DNA of 35,781 bases from Lachnospiraceae bacterium (GCA_018365895.1 JAGZJD010000023.1:1-35781), one strand, 5' to 3'; counted from the first letter of the stretch, positions 23,573-32,786 are shown. Numbers and translations are program-made. The notes: generated by a model from the letters alone, not told the origin.

Positions 23573-25072
23573 CTATCTATAATAATATGCATCTAATACT
23601 GCTTTAGCGATTGGAACCGCCTTCACTCCTGTATCATCTGCCCCTTCCACAACAACACTGACAACCAGTTCCGGATTCTCCACATTTGAAAATCCAACAA
23701 ACCAGGAATGGCTCTTGTTCTTATCACTGCTGTATTCTGCTGTTCCTGTCTTACCGGCTGCCGAATAACTTTCCCCACTCAAAAGAGTGCCTGTTCCGTA
23801 GGACACAACGCCCTCCATATATTCTTTCAGCTGTGCTGCTTCTTCTGATGTCATGAGTGTCTTATATTTTTTCGGCATATTTTTCTTCACACGGGTTCCT
23901 GTGTGATTCACAATCTCATCTACCAAATACGGCTCCATCAATGTTCCGCCGTTTGCCGCAGCCGCTGTAATGAGCGCCATATGATAAGGGCTTACCAATG
24001 TCTCTCCCTGTCCCATTGCTGTCATCATAAGTTCTGCGTCTGTTGTCTGTTTCGTTACCGAAAATTTACTTTTGCTGTACGACAAAAGATTCGGAAGCTT
24101 TTTATTAAACAATAGTTCTTCTGCCGTTTTCCGATAAGCATTGCGGTCTAACATAAGTCCGATATTACAAAATGATGAATTACAAGAATTGGCAAATGAG
24201 TCTGCCAGCGTCTGATGACCATGAACAGTTCCGTTGAAACAGTGGATTACTGCTCCCTGATGCTCAATCTCTCCGCTGCAGTCATATGTATAATTCTGAT
24301 AATCCGAATATTCCCTCATATATTCCAGAGCAGTAATGATCTTAAAAGTAGAACCGGGCGCATACAGTCCCTGCATTGCCCTATTGAGCAAAGGACTATT
24401 TTCATTGTCTGAGTTTAGTGTTGACCATGTATCTGCAAGTGTATTCGGATCAAAAGAAGAACCGGACACCATTGCCAATACCTTTCCTGTACTTGCCTCC
24501 ATTACGAAGACCGCGCCTTTATTGTCTCCAAGCGCCTGATACGCTGCCCTTTGCACATCCGTATCCAGCGTTGTCACAATATTATCTCCAATATTTTTCT
24601 GATCTTTGAAATCATTCATAATTCGTTCCAAAATGAATGCATTGGAATTTACAAGCGAAAAATTCTCAGTCAGTTCCAGTCCTGCTCCTCCGAAAGAATC
24701 ATACCCTACTACATGTGCATACATCGGACCATATGGATAGACTCTTGTTTCACTCCCGTCTTTTCCCACTTCGGTCTTTGCCAATACATTTCCGGATTGA
24801 TCAAGAATATTTCCGCGCACAACTCTGTCTGCAAATGCTTCCTGCCTTTTGTTATAAGGGCTATTAATAACATCTTTGCTTTTAACTGCATTGAAATATA
24901 CAATATACCCCATCATTACAAGAAACAGCGATACAAACACATATGTAATCCGTGTGAATTCCTTATTGCGAATCCGCTTTTGTTTTGGCTGTTTTCTTCG
25001 ATTGTTTCTTTCTTCATCCATGTATTTTTGACTATGCACTTTTCTATCTGCCCCGCTTCCTTGCCGGCGCAT
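23573..25072 (-). CDS. Class B penicillin-binding protein (transpeptidase)
   Basis: It cross-links peptidoglycan outside the membrane, partnered by the SEDS glycosyltransferase encoded just upstream. With the start at 25072 (499 residues) there is a basic cytoplasmic tail, one membrane span (about 42-63), a pedestal domain, and a transpeptidase domain with STFK at 241-244, SCN at 296-298 and KTGT at 441-444, all intact. The start is uncertain: 25072 has GGAGAAAG but overlaps the ftsW-like gene by 29 bases; 25021 gives 482 residues but no ribosome binding site; the frame is open up to 25312. The PBP/SEDS pair may serve division, elongation or the spore septum. Confidence 0.88.
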   Translation of the reverse strand: MRRQGSGADRKVHSQKYMDEERNNRRKQPKQKRIRNKEFTRITYVFVSLFLVMMGYIVYFNAVKSKDVINSPYNKRQEAFADRVVRGNILDQSGNVLAKTEVGKDGSETRVYPYGPMYAHVVGYDSFGGAGLELTENFSLVNSNAFILERIMNDFKDQKNIGDNIVTTLDTDVQRAAYQALGDNKGAVFVMEASTGKVLAMVSGSSFDPNTLADTWSTLNSDNENSPLLNRAMQGLYAPGSTFKIITALEYMREYSDYQNYTYDCSGEIEHQGAVIHCFNGTVHGHQTLADSFANSCNSSFCNIGLMLDRNAYRKTAEELLFNKKLPNLLSYSKSKFSVTKQTTDAELMMTAMGQGETLVSPYHMALITAAAANGGTLMEPYLVDEIVNHTGTRVKKNMPKKYKTLMTSEEAAQLKEYMEGVVSYGTGTLLSGESYSAAGKTGTAEYSSDKNKSHSWFVGFSNVENPELVVSVVVEGADDTGVKAVPIAKAVLDAYYYR

Positions 25073-26606
25073 TTCTTTCTCCGGCATCTTTGCGTTCCCG
25101 GAGTGCTTCACGAACGGTTGCTCCGATCTCTTCGTCAATACTACCCGTTTCTGTTCCATAGCTTTGTGGCTGCGGCCTGCGCTCAGAGGAGACTGCAGTT
25201 CTTTCTCTTTCCGGTCTCTTGGCTGACCTGCGGGTGTGTTTTTCTTTTTCTGCGTTTTTCTGCTTTGTGCGTTTTTGTTGTTCTTTACTTCGTTCAATTG
25301 CCTCTTCCTCATCTTCTCTTAAATGATACAAGCCCTGAATAATTGCAAACATAATCAATGTACTCAGCACAGAACTTCCGCCATAACTAATCAGCGGAAG
25401 AGTTACACCGGTCGAAGGGATAAATTTTGTAACCCCTCCGATCGTAAGAAATGCCTGAAAAATAAAACAAGTTCCAAGTCCAAGCGCTACAAGCTTATAG
25501 AACACATTTACAAGCTGCAGCGCAATATTCAGAAACATAACATAACAGCTTAAATACACCAGAATCAAACAGAGCGCATAGATCAGCCCCATCTCCTCTG
25601 CAATTGCTGAAAAAATAAAATCGGTTGATGCTACCGGAATCTTATCTGCCATTCCCTGATACAGTCCCATTCCAAACCAGCTTCCCGTTCCTATTGCAAA
25701 AAGCGACTGCGCTACCTGGTATCCTCCACCAGAATAATCTGCAAACGGATCTTTCCATGCATGTACTCTTGTTCGAATGTGCGTAAATAGATGATATGCC
25801 AATACCGACGCTGCCGAACCTGCACCAAGTCCTGCCACAATATAAAGCGGCTGTCTTGTTGCTACATAAAGCATTACTAAATACACAACAAAAATAATCA
25901 GTGCCGCTCCTAAATCTTTTGAGATAACGAGAATCAGCACATGTGCAGCTGCAATTGCCGTTGTCGTAACAATATTTTTAAACTGCACTGATTCTGCGAA
26001 ACTTGCTGCCACAAGAAACACAAACAAAATTTTAACAAATTCCGATGGCTGAATGCCAAACCCTCCAATTTCAAATCCAAGTTTAGCACCGCCGGAGATC
26101 GGCGCGATCACAAGCACTAATGCCAATGCAATAATACCTACAATCCCGTACACTTTTTTCAGAGAAGCCAGTATTTTTATCCTACTCATAGCTGCCGGAA
26201 CGAGAAGGCTAACAGCCACACCTCCTGCTGCAATCACCGTCTGTTTTAAAGAAAGATTATAAGACAGCCGTGTCAGCATAATAAATCCCGCACTGAGTAG
26301 CATACACATATTATTTACAATCAATCTCGATATCCTCGGATAGATTTTCGTATATAACAAAATAATCACAGTCAGTACAAGCACCTGAATGACGTATAAA
26401 TACAAAACTCTCTTTTCCTGCGTCTGCAAATACATCACAAGAAAGGCCACAAGATGAATTTCAAACATCAATACATTTTGTGTCCGGAGAATCCTGCGCT
26501 TTTTTCTGCTGTCATGATGTCCAAATACCGCAAAACACTGATAAGTATATGCAATCATAAACAAAATTATGAGATATTTTGACAATTCTACAATAATATT
26601 AACCAA
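25044..26606 (-). CDS. SEDS-family peptidoglycan polymerase (FtsW/RodA/SpoVE)
   Basis: SEDS proteins polymerise glycan strands from lipid II in the membrane. The 520-residue protein has an N-terminal extension with about three extra helices (residues 5-115), the core of about ten helices, and a charged cytoplasmic tail (about 430-520). The core has IGGFGIQPSEFVKI near 180-193, the WKDPFADYSGGGYQ loop (284-297) with the putative catalytic Asp (D290), and PLISYGGSS near 404-412. It starts at a TTG (26606) with AGGTGA just upstream. It lies 8 bases after the U32 gene and overlaps the PBP gene, so both are made together. FtsW, RodA or SpoVE cannot be told apart by sequence alone. Confidence 0.92.
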   Translation of the reverse strand: MVNIIVELSKYLIILFMIAYTYQCFAVFGHHDSRKKRRILRTQNVLMFEIHLVAFLVMYLQTQEKRVLYLYVIQVLVLTVIILLYTKIYPRISRLIVNNMCMLLSAGFIMLTRLSYNLSLKQTVIAAGGVAVSLLVPAAMSRIKILASLKKVYGIVGIIALALVLVIAPISGGAKLGFEIGGFGIQPSEFVKILFVFLVAASFAESVQFKNIVTTTAIAAAHVLILVISKDLGAALIIFVVYLVMLYVATRQPLYIVAGLGAGSAASVLAYHLFTHIRTRVHAWKDPFADYSGGGYQVAQSLFAIGTGSWFGMGLYQGMADKIPVASTDFIFSAIAEEMGLIYALCLILVYLSCYVMFLNIALQLVNVFYKLVALGLGTCFIFQAFLTIGGVTKFIPSTGVTLPLISYGGSSVLSTLIMFAIIQGLYHLREDEEEAIERSKEQQKRTKQKNAEKEKHTRRSAKRPERERTAVSSERRPQPQSYGTETGSIDEEIGATVREALRERKDAGERNAPARKRGR

Positions 26607-26614
26607 ATCTTCAC

Positions 26615-28999
26615 CTACTTTATTCCTCGTTTAAAGTGTCCCCGTGTAAATTCCCCTGTTACATTAGAAATCTCCCCCTGTTCCAGGAACACCTTGCGAT
26701 AACGCTCCACACATGCTTTTACCTGTGAAGCATTCTCCCTCGTAAACATCATCCGTATAGCCCCGGGAGCAAGGTTTTCTATTTCTTCGCGCTGATCTGT
26801 CAGCACAAGGGGCGCCGTATTATAAACGATGTTATAACAATCTTCACAATTATTTCTAACCTGAAATTGTTTCTGGCAACGGTCAGTCAGTGTCAGAATC
26901 CCTGATTTCTTTCTGCATCCGCCAGTTGTCTTTTGAATACACTGGGCAGACAGCATTACCGGAATATAGCCATAGACAATAAGCTCTTTGTCATGGATTC
27001 CAAGTTTTCGAAGTTCCCCGGCATTTAGCTCCAGCGGCGCAGTTCCTTCTTTGACACCAAGTTCTCTCCAAAATTTATCTGCTTCCCGATTGAATCGATA
27101 TAGATTATGATCTGTCACAATGGTTCCCTGATAATCATGTGTTTTCAAAAATGCAAAACTTTCATAATTTCGTATTAGTACACCATCAAATCCCGCTTCT
27201 GTGAATGCTGCATAATTTTCTTCATATCTTTGAACTGTATTAGAACGAAAAATATGAGGCATTGCTAAAAAAAGCTCTTTTCCCATCTCATGAGCCAGCT
27301 GTGTAAGCTTTTTTATTTCCTTATTGTCAAAAATATCTGAAACTGCAAAACTTTCCAGATAAATTCTTTCAATTCCCTGTTCACGACACAGTACATCAAA
27401 CTGCTCTCTTGTTTCAGCTAAAGCATACATTCTCATTCGGTACTCTTCTGCAGAATATCTTTCATATCTTTCCAATGATTCATCTAATTTCTGCGGTGTT
27501 TCTCTTCGGTAACTACCGCATAGTCTGCATTCTAATTCTTCAAGCGCTTCTCTGCGAAGCTCATTTAAAGCCTGCACCGGTACAAACAGATCTTCTTCCA
27601 TTTGAATTTCTAATGTCTCAAATACAAAAGGTGTTGTCCCTGTTTTGCACATTTGTTTTTTTATCCGATCGATTGTCATCGGCTGCGTCTGTGCCTTTTC
27701 AGCCGGTTTTCCATACACCTCTGCTACAATACCGTTTTTTTCAACTTTTAGTGTAACAGAATTTGTCGTAGAAAGTATTAAAATCCCATTAATTTTTTCT
27801 TTTATTTTCGTATCCACATAATTTTTTCGAAGTTCTTCAATCAAAGCCGTATTGCGTACTCGGTTAAGTACTGTATTTTTCTTTACTGCATGATTTCGAT
27901 GAGTTGTAAGACTAATCGTATTTCCTTCCAAAACACTGTCTGCCATTGTGAAATTTTCTTTTTCCCTTCCAATTTCAATTACATCTCCTGGATGCAGTTT
28001 TGTCAATGCTTTGCCTATAATTCGATTCCCTTGGATTTTCTCAACTTTTACCGCCTGAACTCCGGCATGGTTCGGACGAGTCAGAGACAGCATTTCCCGC
28101 CCATTTCTCATCTGATAATAACCGGAATGAAATCCACCACGATTATAGATGTCCATAAGCATTTGTTTATCTTCCGGCAATACCCGATACCCTTTCTCGC
28201 CTCTTTCCAAATACAAATCTGTATATTTTCGGTACATCGAAGTAACTGCCGCCACATATTCCGGTTTTTTCATTCTCCCCTCAATCTTAAAAGAATAAAT
28301 TCCCGACTGAATGAGCTTTGGTAAAAGATCTAGCGTACAGATATCTTTCAAACTCATCAAATATTCCGGCTTTTTACCACGCTCTGTTTGATACAAAAGT
28401 CTGCACGGCTGTGCACACTGTCCCCGATTTCCGCTTCTTCCCCCAATCATGCTGCTCAAAAGGCACTGACCAGAATAACAATAACAAAGTGCTCCATGCA
28501 CAAAACTTTCTATTTCCATTCCAGTCTGTTTCACAATCTCCGCCACTTCTGAAAGCTGTAGTTCTCTTGCCGTTACAACACGTTCAGCACCCAATTGCTT
28601 CAAAAATCGTGCACCATATGTATTTGTAATTGTCATCTGCGTGCTGGCATGAATAGCCATATTAGGAAAATGCTGTTTCACAAATCTCAGCACTCCGACA
28701 TCCTGTACAATAACCGCATCCAATCCCTGTTGATAATACGGGAGTAAATATTCATACAACTGATCAGACAATTCCTGCTCTTTTAACAACGTATTTACTG
28801 TCAAATAAATCTTTTTTCCATGCAAATGTACATAATCAATTGCTTGCAGTAGTACATCTTCTTCCGGGTTGTCAGCAAAAGCTCTTGCTCCAAATAAAGA
28901 ACCACCAATGTATACCGCATCCGCTCCTGCTGCAATCGCTGTCTTTAAACTTTCATAGGAACCGGCCGGCGCCAGTATTTCTGTTCTTTCTTTTGTCAT
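26615..28999 (-). CDS. U32-family peptidase (collagenase-like / RlhA-like)
   Basis: This 794-residue protein starts with an (alpha/beta) barrel opening ILAPAGSYESL, continues with a U32 core carrying the family motif ESFVHGALCYCYSGQC near residues 163-178 and RSGNRGQCAQPCR near 186-198, with conserved cysteines, and has a middle DUF3656-like part. The long C-terminal half resembles a second barrel-like domain with a cysteine cluster near 720-740. E. coli RlhA of this family hydroxylates 23S rRNA, and other members are called peptidases, so true activity is open. The ATG at 28999 has AGGAAAGG close upstream. A terminator lies directly ahead, so it relies on read-through or on a promoter inside zapA. 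It is followed by the SEDS gene after 8 bases. Confidence 0.88.
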   Translation of the reverse strand: MTKERTEILAPAGSYESLKTAIAAGADAVYIGGSLFGARAFADNPEEDVLLQAIDYVHLHGKKIYLTVNTLLKEQELSDQLYEYLLPYYQQGLDAVIVQDVGVLRFVKQHFPNMAIHASTQMTITNTYGARFLKQLGAERVVTARELQLSEVAEIVKQTGMEIESFVHGALCYCYSGQCLLSSMIGGRSGNRGQCAQPCRLLYQTERGKKPEYLMSLKDICTLDLLPKLIQSGIYSFKIEGRMKKPEYVAAVTSMYRKYTDLYLERGEKGYRVLPEDKQMLMDIYNRGGFHSGYYQMRNGREMLSLTRPNHAGVQAVKVEKIQGNRIIGKALTKLHPGDVIEIGREKENFTMADSVLEGNTISLTTHRNHAVKKNTVLNRVRNTALIEELRKNYVDTKIKEKINGILILSTTNSVTLKVEKNGIVAEVYGKPAEKAQTQPMTIDRIKKQMCKTGTTPFVFETLEIQMEEDLFVPVQALNELRREALEELECRLCGSYRRETPQKLDESLERYERYSAEEYRMRMYALAETREQFDVLCREQGIERIYLESFAVSDIFDNKEIKKLTQLAHEMGKELFLAMPHIFRSNTVQRYEENYAAFTEAGFDGVLIRNYESFAFLKTHDYQGTIVTDHNLYRFNREADKFWRELGVKEGTAPLELNAGELRKLGIHDKELIVYGYIPVMLSAQCIQKTTGGCRKKSGILTLTDRCQKQFQVRNNCEDCYNIVYNTAPLVLTDQREEIENLAPGAIRMMFTRENASQVKACVERYRKVFLEQGEISNVTGEFTRGHFKRGIK

Positions 29000-29012
29000 A
29001 ATCCCTTTCCTC

Positions 29013-29036
29013 AAAAAAGGCTGTCTTCTGACAGCC
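29013..29036 (-). terminator. Terminator overlapping the zapA stop codon
   Basis: GGCTGTC (29019-29025) and GACAGCC (29030-29036) form a perfect 7-base stem with a TTCT loop, followed on the minus strand by six T (29013-29018). The zapA TAG begins at the base of the stem and the U32 ribosome binding site starts right after the T-run. Confidence 0.85.
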
Positions 29037-29446
29037 TATTTTTTCTTACTTTGTATTTCTGTTTCTAATTTTACAATCTGCATCTGAAGTTCACGGTTCT
29101 CTTCGCGTACTTTGTCCAGAGCTTTTTGTGTATTTTCGTATTTGATCTGTGTCGAAATCAAATCATGCTTCAGATCATATACTTCTTTATCCCTTCCCTC
29201 TGCGTCATTTTCCAGGGAATCTGCCTGTGTCTTTGCTTTAAAGTAGTCATCTGCAATATTCAACGCCAGCAAAATGCTTCTTGTATCGGCACTCTGCTTG
29301 CGATAGCTCTCATTATTTGAACATTCTGTCAGTTTATGATTCAGATATGCAGATACTTTCTGCAAATATTCTTCACTCTCAAATCCGCTCAGCGTAAATA
29401 CCTTTCCGCCAATCAAAACCTCTGTATAATTCTTAGCTGATGCCAT
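29036..29446 (-). CDS. zapA: Cell division protein ZapA
   Basis: ZapA binds FtsZ and promotes bundling of the Z-ring at midcell. The 136-residue protein has the N-terminal ZapA globular part (YTEVLIGGKVFTLSGFESEEYLQKVSAYLN near 6-35) and a long C-terminal coiled coil (about 60-135), longer than in E. coli but usual for clostridia. The ATG at 29446 has GAGGAGG at ideal spacing; two earlier in-frame starts are poorly placed. It has its own promoter and terminator, between ruvB and the U32 gene. Confidence 0.9.
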   Translation of the reverse strand: MASAKNYTEVLIGGKVFTLSGFESEEYLQKVSAYLNHKLTECSNNESYRKQSADTRSILLALNIADDYFKAKTQADSLENDAEGRDKEVYDLKHDLISTQIKYENTQKALDKVREENRELQMQIVKLETEIQSKKK

Positions 29447-29483
29447 TGGCATTACCTCCTCGAATTTCTCTTTTGCTCTTCCT

Positions 29484-29512
29484 ATTATAAACGATATCAC
29501 ACAAAAAACCAA
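29484..29512 (-). promoter_or_regulatory. Housekeeping promoter for zapA
   Basis: Minus strand: -35 TTGGTT (29507-29512), 17-base spacer, perfect -10 TATAAT (29484-29489). The -35 box touches the ruvB stop codon. The leader is about 30 bases. Confidence 0.75.
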
Positions 29513-30520
29513 CTATTTTCCGGTATTTTCTGTGGAAATTCCGAGGTGATGATATGCAAATTCTGTCACAACCCGCCCTCTTGGTGTCCTTTGAAGAAAT
29601 CCATTCTTCAAAAGATATGGCTCATACACTTCTTCAATTGTTCCTGAATCTTCTCCGATTGATGCCGCCAGCGTATCCAGTCCTACCGGTCCTCCGCCGA
29701 ATTTCTGAATCATAGTCATTAGAATATTTCTGTCAATATGATCCAGACCATATCGATCCACATCCAAAAGATCAAGTGCATAGACGGCAACTTGTTCCGT
29801 AATGACTCCATCATAGCGAATCTGCGCAAAATCTCGGACTCGCTTTAACAAACGATTCGCCAGACGCGGTGTTCCTCTAGAACGCCTTGCAAGTTCTAAC
29901 GCTCCCTGCTCATCGATTTCCACATCCAACACTTTAGCAGAACGTGTAATAATCGTCTTCAATTCCTGGTCTGTATAGAATTCCAATCGATTGATCACAC
30001 CAAAGCGATCTCGCAACGGCGCCGTCAGCATTCCTGCTCTTGTCGTTGCTCCAACAAGCGTAAATTTGGGGAGATCCAAACGAATAGATCGAGCTGCTGC
30101 TCCTTTTCCGATCATAATATCTATAGCGTAGTCTTCCATCGCCGGATAGAGTACTTCTTCCACCTGACGATTCAGACGGTGGATTTCATCTACAAAAAGT
30201 ACGTCCCCCTCTTGCAGATTATTCAAAATTGCAGCCATCTCCCCCGGCTTTTCGATGGCAGGTCCGGAAGTGATTTTCATATGAACACCCATTTCATTAG
30301 CAATAATGCCGGCAAGCGTTGTTTTACCAAGTCCGGGCGGTCCATAGAACAACACATGATCCAGCGCCTCGCCTCTGCCCTTCGCTGCTTCAATATAAAC
30401 CTTCAGCATCGTCTTCGCCTTTTCCTGACCGATATAGTCATCCAGCATCTGTGGGCGAAGATGATTCTCAATTTTCATATCTTCTTCCAGATTTTCTGTT
30501 GTTATAATCCGTTTTGCCAT
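29513..30520 (-). CDS. ruvB: Holliday junction branch migration helicase RuvB
   Basis: RuvB is the AAA+ motor that pulls DNA through the RuvA-bound junction. The 335-residue protein shows [12 protein letters not shown] near the start, Walker [10 protein letters not shown] near 60-68, Walker [10 protein letters not shown] near 107-115, sensor 1 GATTRAG near 154-160, the arginine finger region LRDRFG, and the C-terminal winged helix with RTPRGRV near 311-317. The ATG at 30520 is favoured because AGGAG is at good spacing; an ATG three codons earlier is too near it. It follows ruvA by 15 bases. Confidence 0.97.
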   Translation of the reverse strand: MAKRIITTENLEEDMKIENHLRPQMLDDYIGQEKAKTMLKVYIEAAKGRGEALDHVLFYGPPGLGKTTLAGIIANEMGVHMKITSGPAIEKPGEMAAILNNLQEGDVLFVDEIHRLNRQVEEVLYPAMEDYAIDIMIGKGAAARSIRLDLPKFTLVGATTRAGMLTAPLRDRFGVINRLEFYTDQELKTIITRSAKVLDVEIDEQGALELARRSRGTPRLANRLLKRVRDFAQIRYDGVITEQVAVYALDLLDVDRYGLDHIDRNILMTMIQKFGGGPVGLDTLAASIGEDSGTIEEVYEPYLLKNGFLQRTPRGRVVTEFAYHHLGISTENTGK

Positions 30521-30535
30521 ATTTTCCATCTCCTG

Positions 30536-31153
30536 CTATAAACTGATCATCTGCTTCAGCGCTGCCTTTAATACATCTTCTACACTATCCTGAGGCGAAG
30601 GTGCCGCCAATTTTACGGCTTTTGCTGCCTCAGAAGCCGCATACCCAAGCGCAGTAAGTGCCTGAACTGCTTCTGACTGTATCTCTGATATTCCGGAAGA
30701 AACTGCCATGTTTTCTTCTTTCGAATCTCCAAGCCGAGATAACGTATCTTCGATACTCAACTTATCTTTCAATTCAATAATCAGCTTTTCCGCTGTTTTC
30801 TTCCCAATCCCGGGTGCTTTCGAAATTGCTTTTGCATCACCTGCCATTACCGCAAATCTCAGGTCATCCGGGCTGAGACAAGACAGGATGTTCAATCCGC
30901 CCTTTGGTCCGATTCCGCTGACTCCAATCACAAGGCGAAATACCCTTAAGTCATCTTTTGTCAAAAATCCAAACAACTGCATCGCATCTTCCCGCACATT
31001 CAGATATGTATGGATCTTTATCTCTGTTCCAACCGCCGGAAGTCTTGTAATAGATTCTCCCGGCATATAGATTCCATAACCGATACCTCCCACATCTACA
31101 AGAATTCTGTCTTCCTCTATTTCCGCAAGCGTTCCTCTAATATATGAAATCAT
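30536..31153 (-). CDS. ruvA: Holliday junction DNA-binding protein RuvA
   Basis: RuvA binds the four-way junction as a tetramer and loads RuvB. The 205-residue protein has the OB-fold domain I (1-64, starting MISYIRGTLAEI), the two helix-hairpin-helix motifs of domain II (VSGIGPKGGLNIL near 78-90 and APGIGKKTAEKLIIEL near 113-128) and the RuvB-binding domain III (about 160-205). GTEIKIHTYLNVREDAMQLFGF near 42-63 is a family signature. AGGAGG lies before the ATG. It forms an operon with ruvB. RuvC is absent, as usual in Firmicutes; recU in this window takes that role. Confidence 0.97.
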   Translation of the reverse strand: MISYIRGTLAEIEEDRILVDVGGIGYGIYMPGESITRLPAVGTEIKIHTYLNVREDAMQLFGFLTKDDLRVFRLVIGVSGIGPKGGLNILSCLSPDDLRFAVMAGDAKAISKAPGIGKKTAEKLIIELKDKLSIEDTLSRLGDSKEENMAVSSGISEIQSEAVQALTALGYAASEAAKAVKLAAPSPQDSVEDVLKAALKQMISL

Positions 31154-31215
31154 TCTTTTCCTCCTGTTCTCATTTCTGGCTATTGTGTATGCAGCCCCTA
31201 TAAAGACCTGCCAAA

Positions 31216-31713
31216 TTATATAAAAAACTTCTGCAGCCGTCTCAGCATCTCTCTGGCTGCAAATCCAATCGCAGCTCCCGTAAGCAGCCCTGCAATAATC
31301 AAAACCGGAACATAGTAAAATACATTATAGCTTTCCACTACAAATGCTGCCACAAGTAATTGACCAAGATTGTGAGCAACTCCTCCTCCAAAACTGATTC
31401 CGACTACACTAAACAAGTCTGTTTTTTTAAGCAAAAACATTACTGACACACTCAAAAGGCTTCCTGCCAAACTATATAAGATACTAAACAGGTTGCCAAA
31501 CAGGAATCCTGCCAGTACAACGCGCAAAACAGCCAAAATATACGCTGATAAAATATCCATCTTATAAAGCGCAATCACAACTACAAGATTCGCAAGACCA
31601 ATCTTTATTCCCGGAATCCCAATCGGCACTGGGATAAATGTTTCTACATAACTAAAAATAAGCGCAAGCGCTGTTAATACTCCAAAATATGCTGCCTGTC
31701 GTCTCAAACTCAT
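31216..31713 (-). CDS. Gx transporter family protein (heptaprenyl diphosphate synthase component I type)
   Basis: This 165-residue membrane protein has about five hydrophobic helices and the pattern IPGIKIGLANLVVV near 33-46, with FGGGVAHNLGQL near 107-118. It belongs to the Gx transporter family (often labelled heptaprenyl diphosphate synthase component I), a substrate-binding-like membrane component with unclear substrate. The ATG at 31713 is taken as start because it follows CGGAGGA; the frame is open 8 codons up, overlapping the previous gene. It lies 7 bases after the NusG domain II gene, and this pair is commonly linked with rnf genes and flavin-related genes, so a link to redox cofactor handling is likely. 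Confidence 0.87.
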   Translation of the reverse strand: MSLRRQAAYFGVLTALALIFSYVETFIPVPIGIPGIKIGLANLVVVIALYKMDILSAYILAVLRVVLAGFLFGNLFSILYSLAGSLLSVSVMFLLKKTDLFSVVGISFGGGVAHNLGQLLVAAFVVESYNVFYYVPVLIIAGLLTGAAIGFAAREMLRRLQKFFI

Positions 31714-31720
31714 TCCTCCG

Positions 31721-32080
31721 TTACTGCACTGTTGCATCTGTCTCGGGCAATGTATCTGCCCCTCCGGACACCTCTACAATTACTTTATTCGGAAGGCAAA
31801 TAATACTCTCATTCTCCAACGTGATTTCTTTTTGGTGTACACACAACTGATCTTTACAGTCCGCCCATTTCATATACGCTTTTCCTTCTTTAATCACAAG
31901 CAAATTATGTCCATTGATTAAAACCTCACGGTTACAGTCCAAACGATAAGTTCCGTAAATATGCCCATTTGTTTTTACAACAACTGTAGTTCCCGAATCC
32001 CGATTTGCAATCTGAAACACCCATAGCACCATAGCTGTAAGACAGATTACTCCTGCCAAAAGATAATCATTTCGTCTCAT
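31721..32080 (-). CDS. NusG domain II-containing protein, membrane-anchored
   Basis: This 119-residue protein has one N-terminal membrane helix (about 5-24) and an extracytoplasmic NusG_II-type beta domain (about 30-108), with YGTYRLDCNREVLI near 42-55, a pair of cysteines in the ADCKDQLCV stretch (73-81) and ICLPNKVIVEV near 94-104. It is not the transcription factor NusG. Such proteins occur beside Gx transporters and Rnf complexes in clostridia; the role is not established. The ATG at 32080 has GAAGGTG upstream and a good promoter. Confidence 0.88.
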   Translation of the reverse strand: MRRNDYLLAGVICLTAMVLWVFQIANRDSGTTVVVKTNGHIYGTYRLDCNREVLINGHNLLVIKEGKAYMKWADCKDQLCVHQKEITLENESIICLPNKVIVEVSGGADTLPETDATVQ

Positions 32081-32106
32081 ATCACACCTTCATTCTTCTT
32101 CGTCCT

Positions 32107-32135
32107 ATTCTAGCACAGGGAAATTAATTATGCAA
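32107..32135 (-). promoter_or_regulatory. Housekeeping promoter for the NusG-II / Gx transporter genes
   Basis: Minus strand: -35 TTGCAT (32130-32135), 17-base spacer, -10 TAGAAT (32107-32112) with extended TGC upstream. It is 27 bases before the ATG. Confidence 0.72.
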
Positions 32136-32170
32136 CCACATGTTCGATTGCTTGTTCCCTTCTACATAAT

Positions 32171-32207
32171 AAAAATGACGCCAGAACGCTTAAAGTCCTG
32201 ACATCAT
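32171..32207 (-). terminator. Terminator after the 32223-32714 gene
   Basis: A 13-base stem (32175-32187 with 32195-32207, three wobble pairs on the minus strand) with a 7-base loop is followed by five T. It separates the small membrane protein gene from the NusG-II promoter. Confidence 0.85.
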
Positions 32208-32222
32208 CTTTCATACCTTCAT

Positions 32223-32714
32223 TTAGTATACACCATAGTGCTGCACATAACTAAATACAGCGCCTCCGAGAATTGACATTACAAGGAAATAAATGACTGC
32301 TACACCTGCCATCACAATTAATGCTGCGCGGCAATAATTTCTCCTGTTAACATTGCCTTTTTTACTAAATGCCCAGAAAATATATAGGATGATTCCTCCA
32401 CAGCACGGAATCAACAACGCTAATAAAGTAAGAGCCCATTCTCCCATAGAAAGCGGACGCGTATCCATCTCTTCTTCTCCCGCCTTCTGACTTCTGCTGT
32501 AATCAGCATGATAACCGGTATTTCCATAATCGTATGTCTGTTCCTGCTGATAATTATATTGACGATAATCTCCGGTTTGTTTATTCTCCGGTACGATTGT
32601 TCCATTCATTTCAGACTGATGCTGCTCTTCTGCCGTTTCATTTGCTGACGGCACAACAGACTGTGTGGATTCACCTGTTTCCGGTTGATTTTTCTCAAAT
32701 TCCTGTTCTGTCAT
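32223..32714 (-). CDS. Membrane protein with a disordered Gln/Tyr-rich N-terminus, unknown function
   Basis: The N-terminal about 75 residues of this 163-residue protein are polar and low-complexity (Glu, Gln, Asn, Tyr), likely unfolded and cytoplasmic. The C-terminal part has two hydrophobic helices (about 89-110 and 124-150) linked by WAFSKKGNVNRRNYCRA. That helix-loop-helix, a W-A-F then an N-R-x-N motif, is common in small Firmicutes membrane proteins, including some dispanin-like and zinc-ribbon proteins. No function is known. The ATG at 32714 has AGGAGGTG ideally spaced. It follows the DUF2752 gene; related two-span proteins are often neighbours of DUF2752 genes. Confidence 0.72.
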   Translation of the reverse strand: MTEQEFEKNQPETGESTQSVVPSANETAEEQHQSEMNGTIVPENKQTGDYRQYNYQQEQTYDYGNTGYHADYSRSQKAGEEEMDTRPLSMGEWALTLLALLIPCCGGIILYIFWAFSKKGNVNRRNYCRAALIVMAGVAVIYFLVMSILGGAVFSYVQHYGVY

Positions 32715-32777
32715 AACTTTCACCTCCTGCCGTTCTGCCATCACAGCATTTCGCTGACATGGCTAAACTCTGCGCTT

Positions 32778-32786
32778 ATTGTACCA
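32778..32786 (-). promoter_or_regulatory. Extended -10 promoter candidate for the 32223-32714 gene
   Basis: Minus strand: TGG-TACAAT (TGn plus -10 TACAAT at 32778-32783), about 64 bases before the ATG. No clear -35 is visible. Confidence 0.42.

Noticed and set aside
31154..31215. Promoter upstream of ruvA
   Set aside because: A TTGGCA box is present but no acceptable -10 at 16-18 bases.
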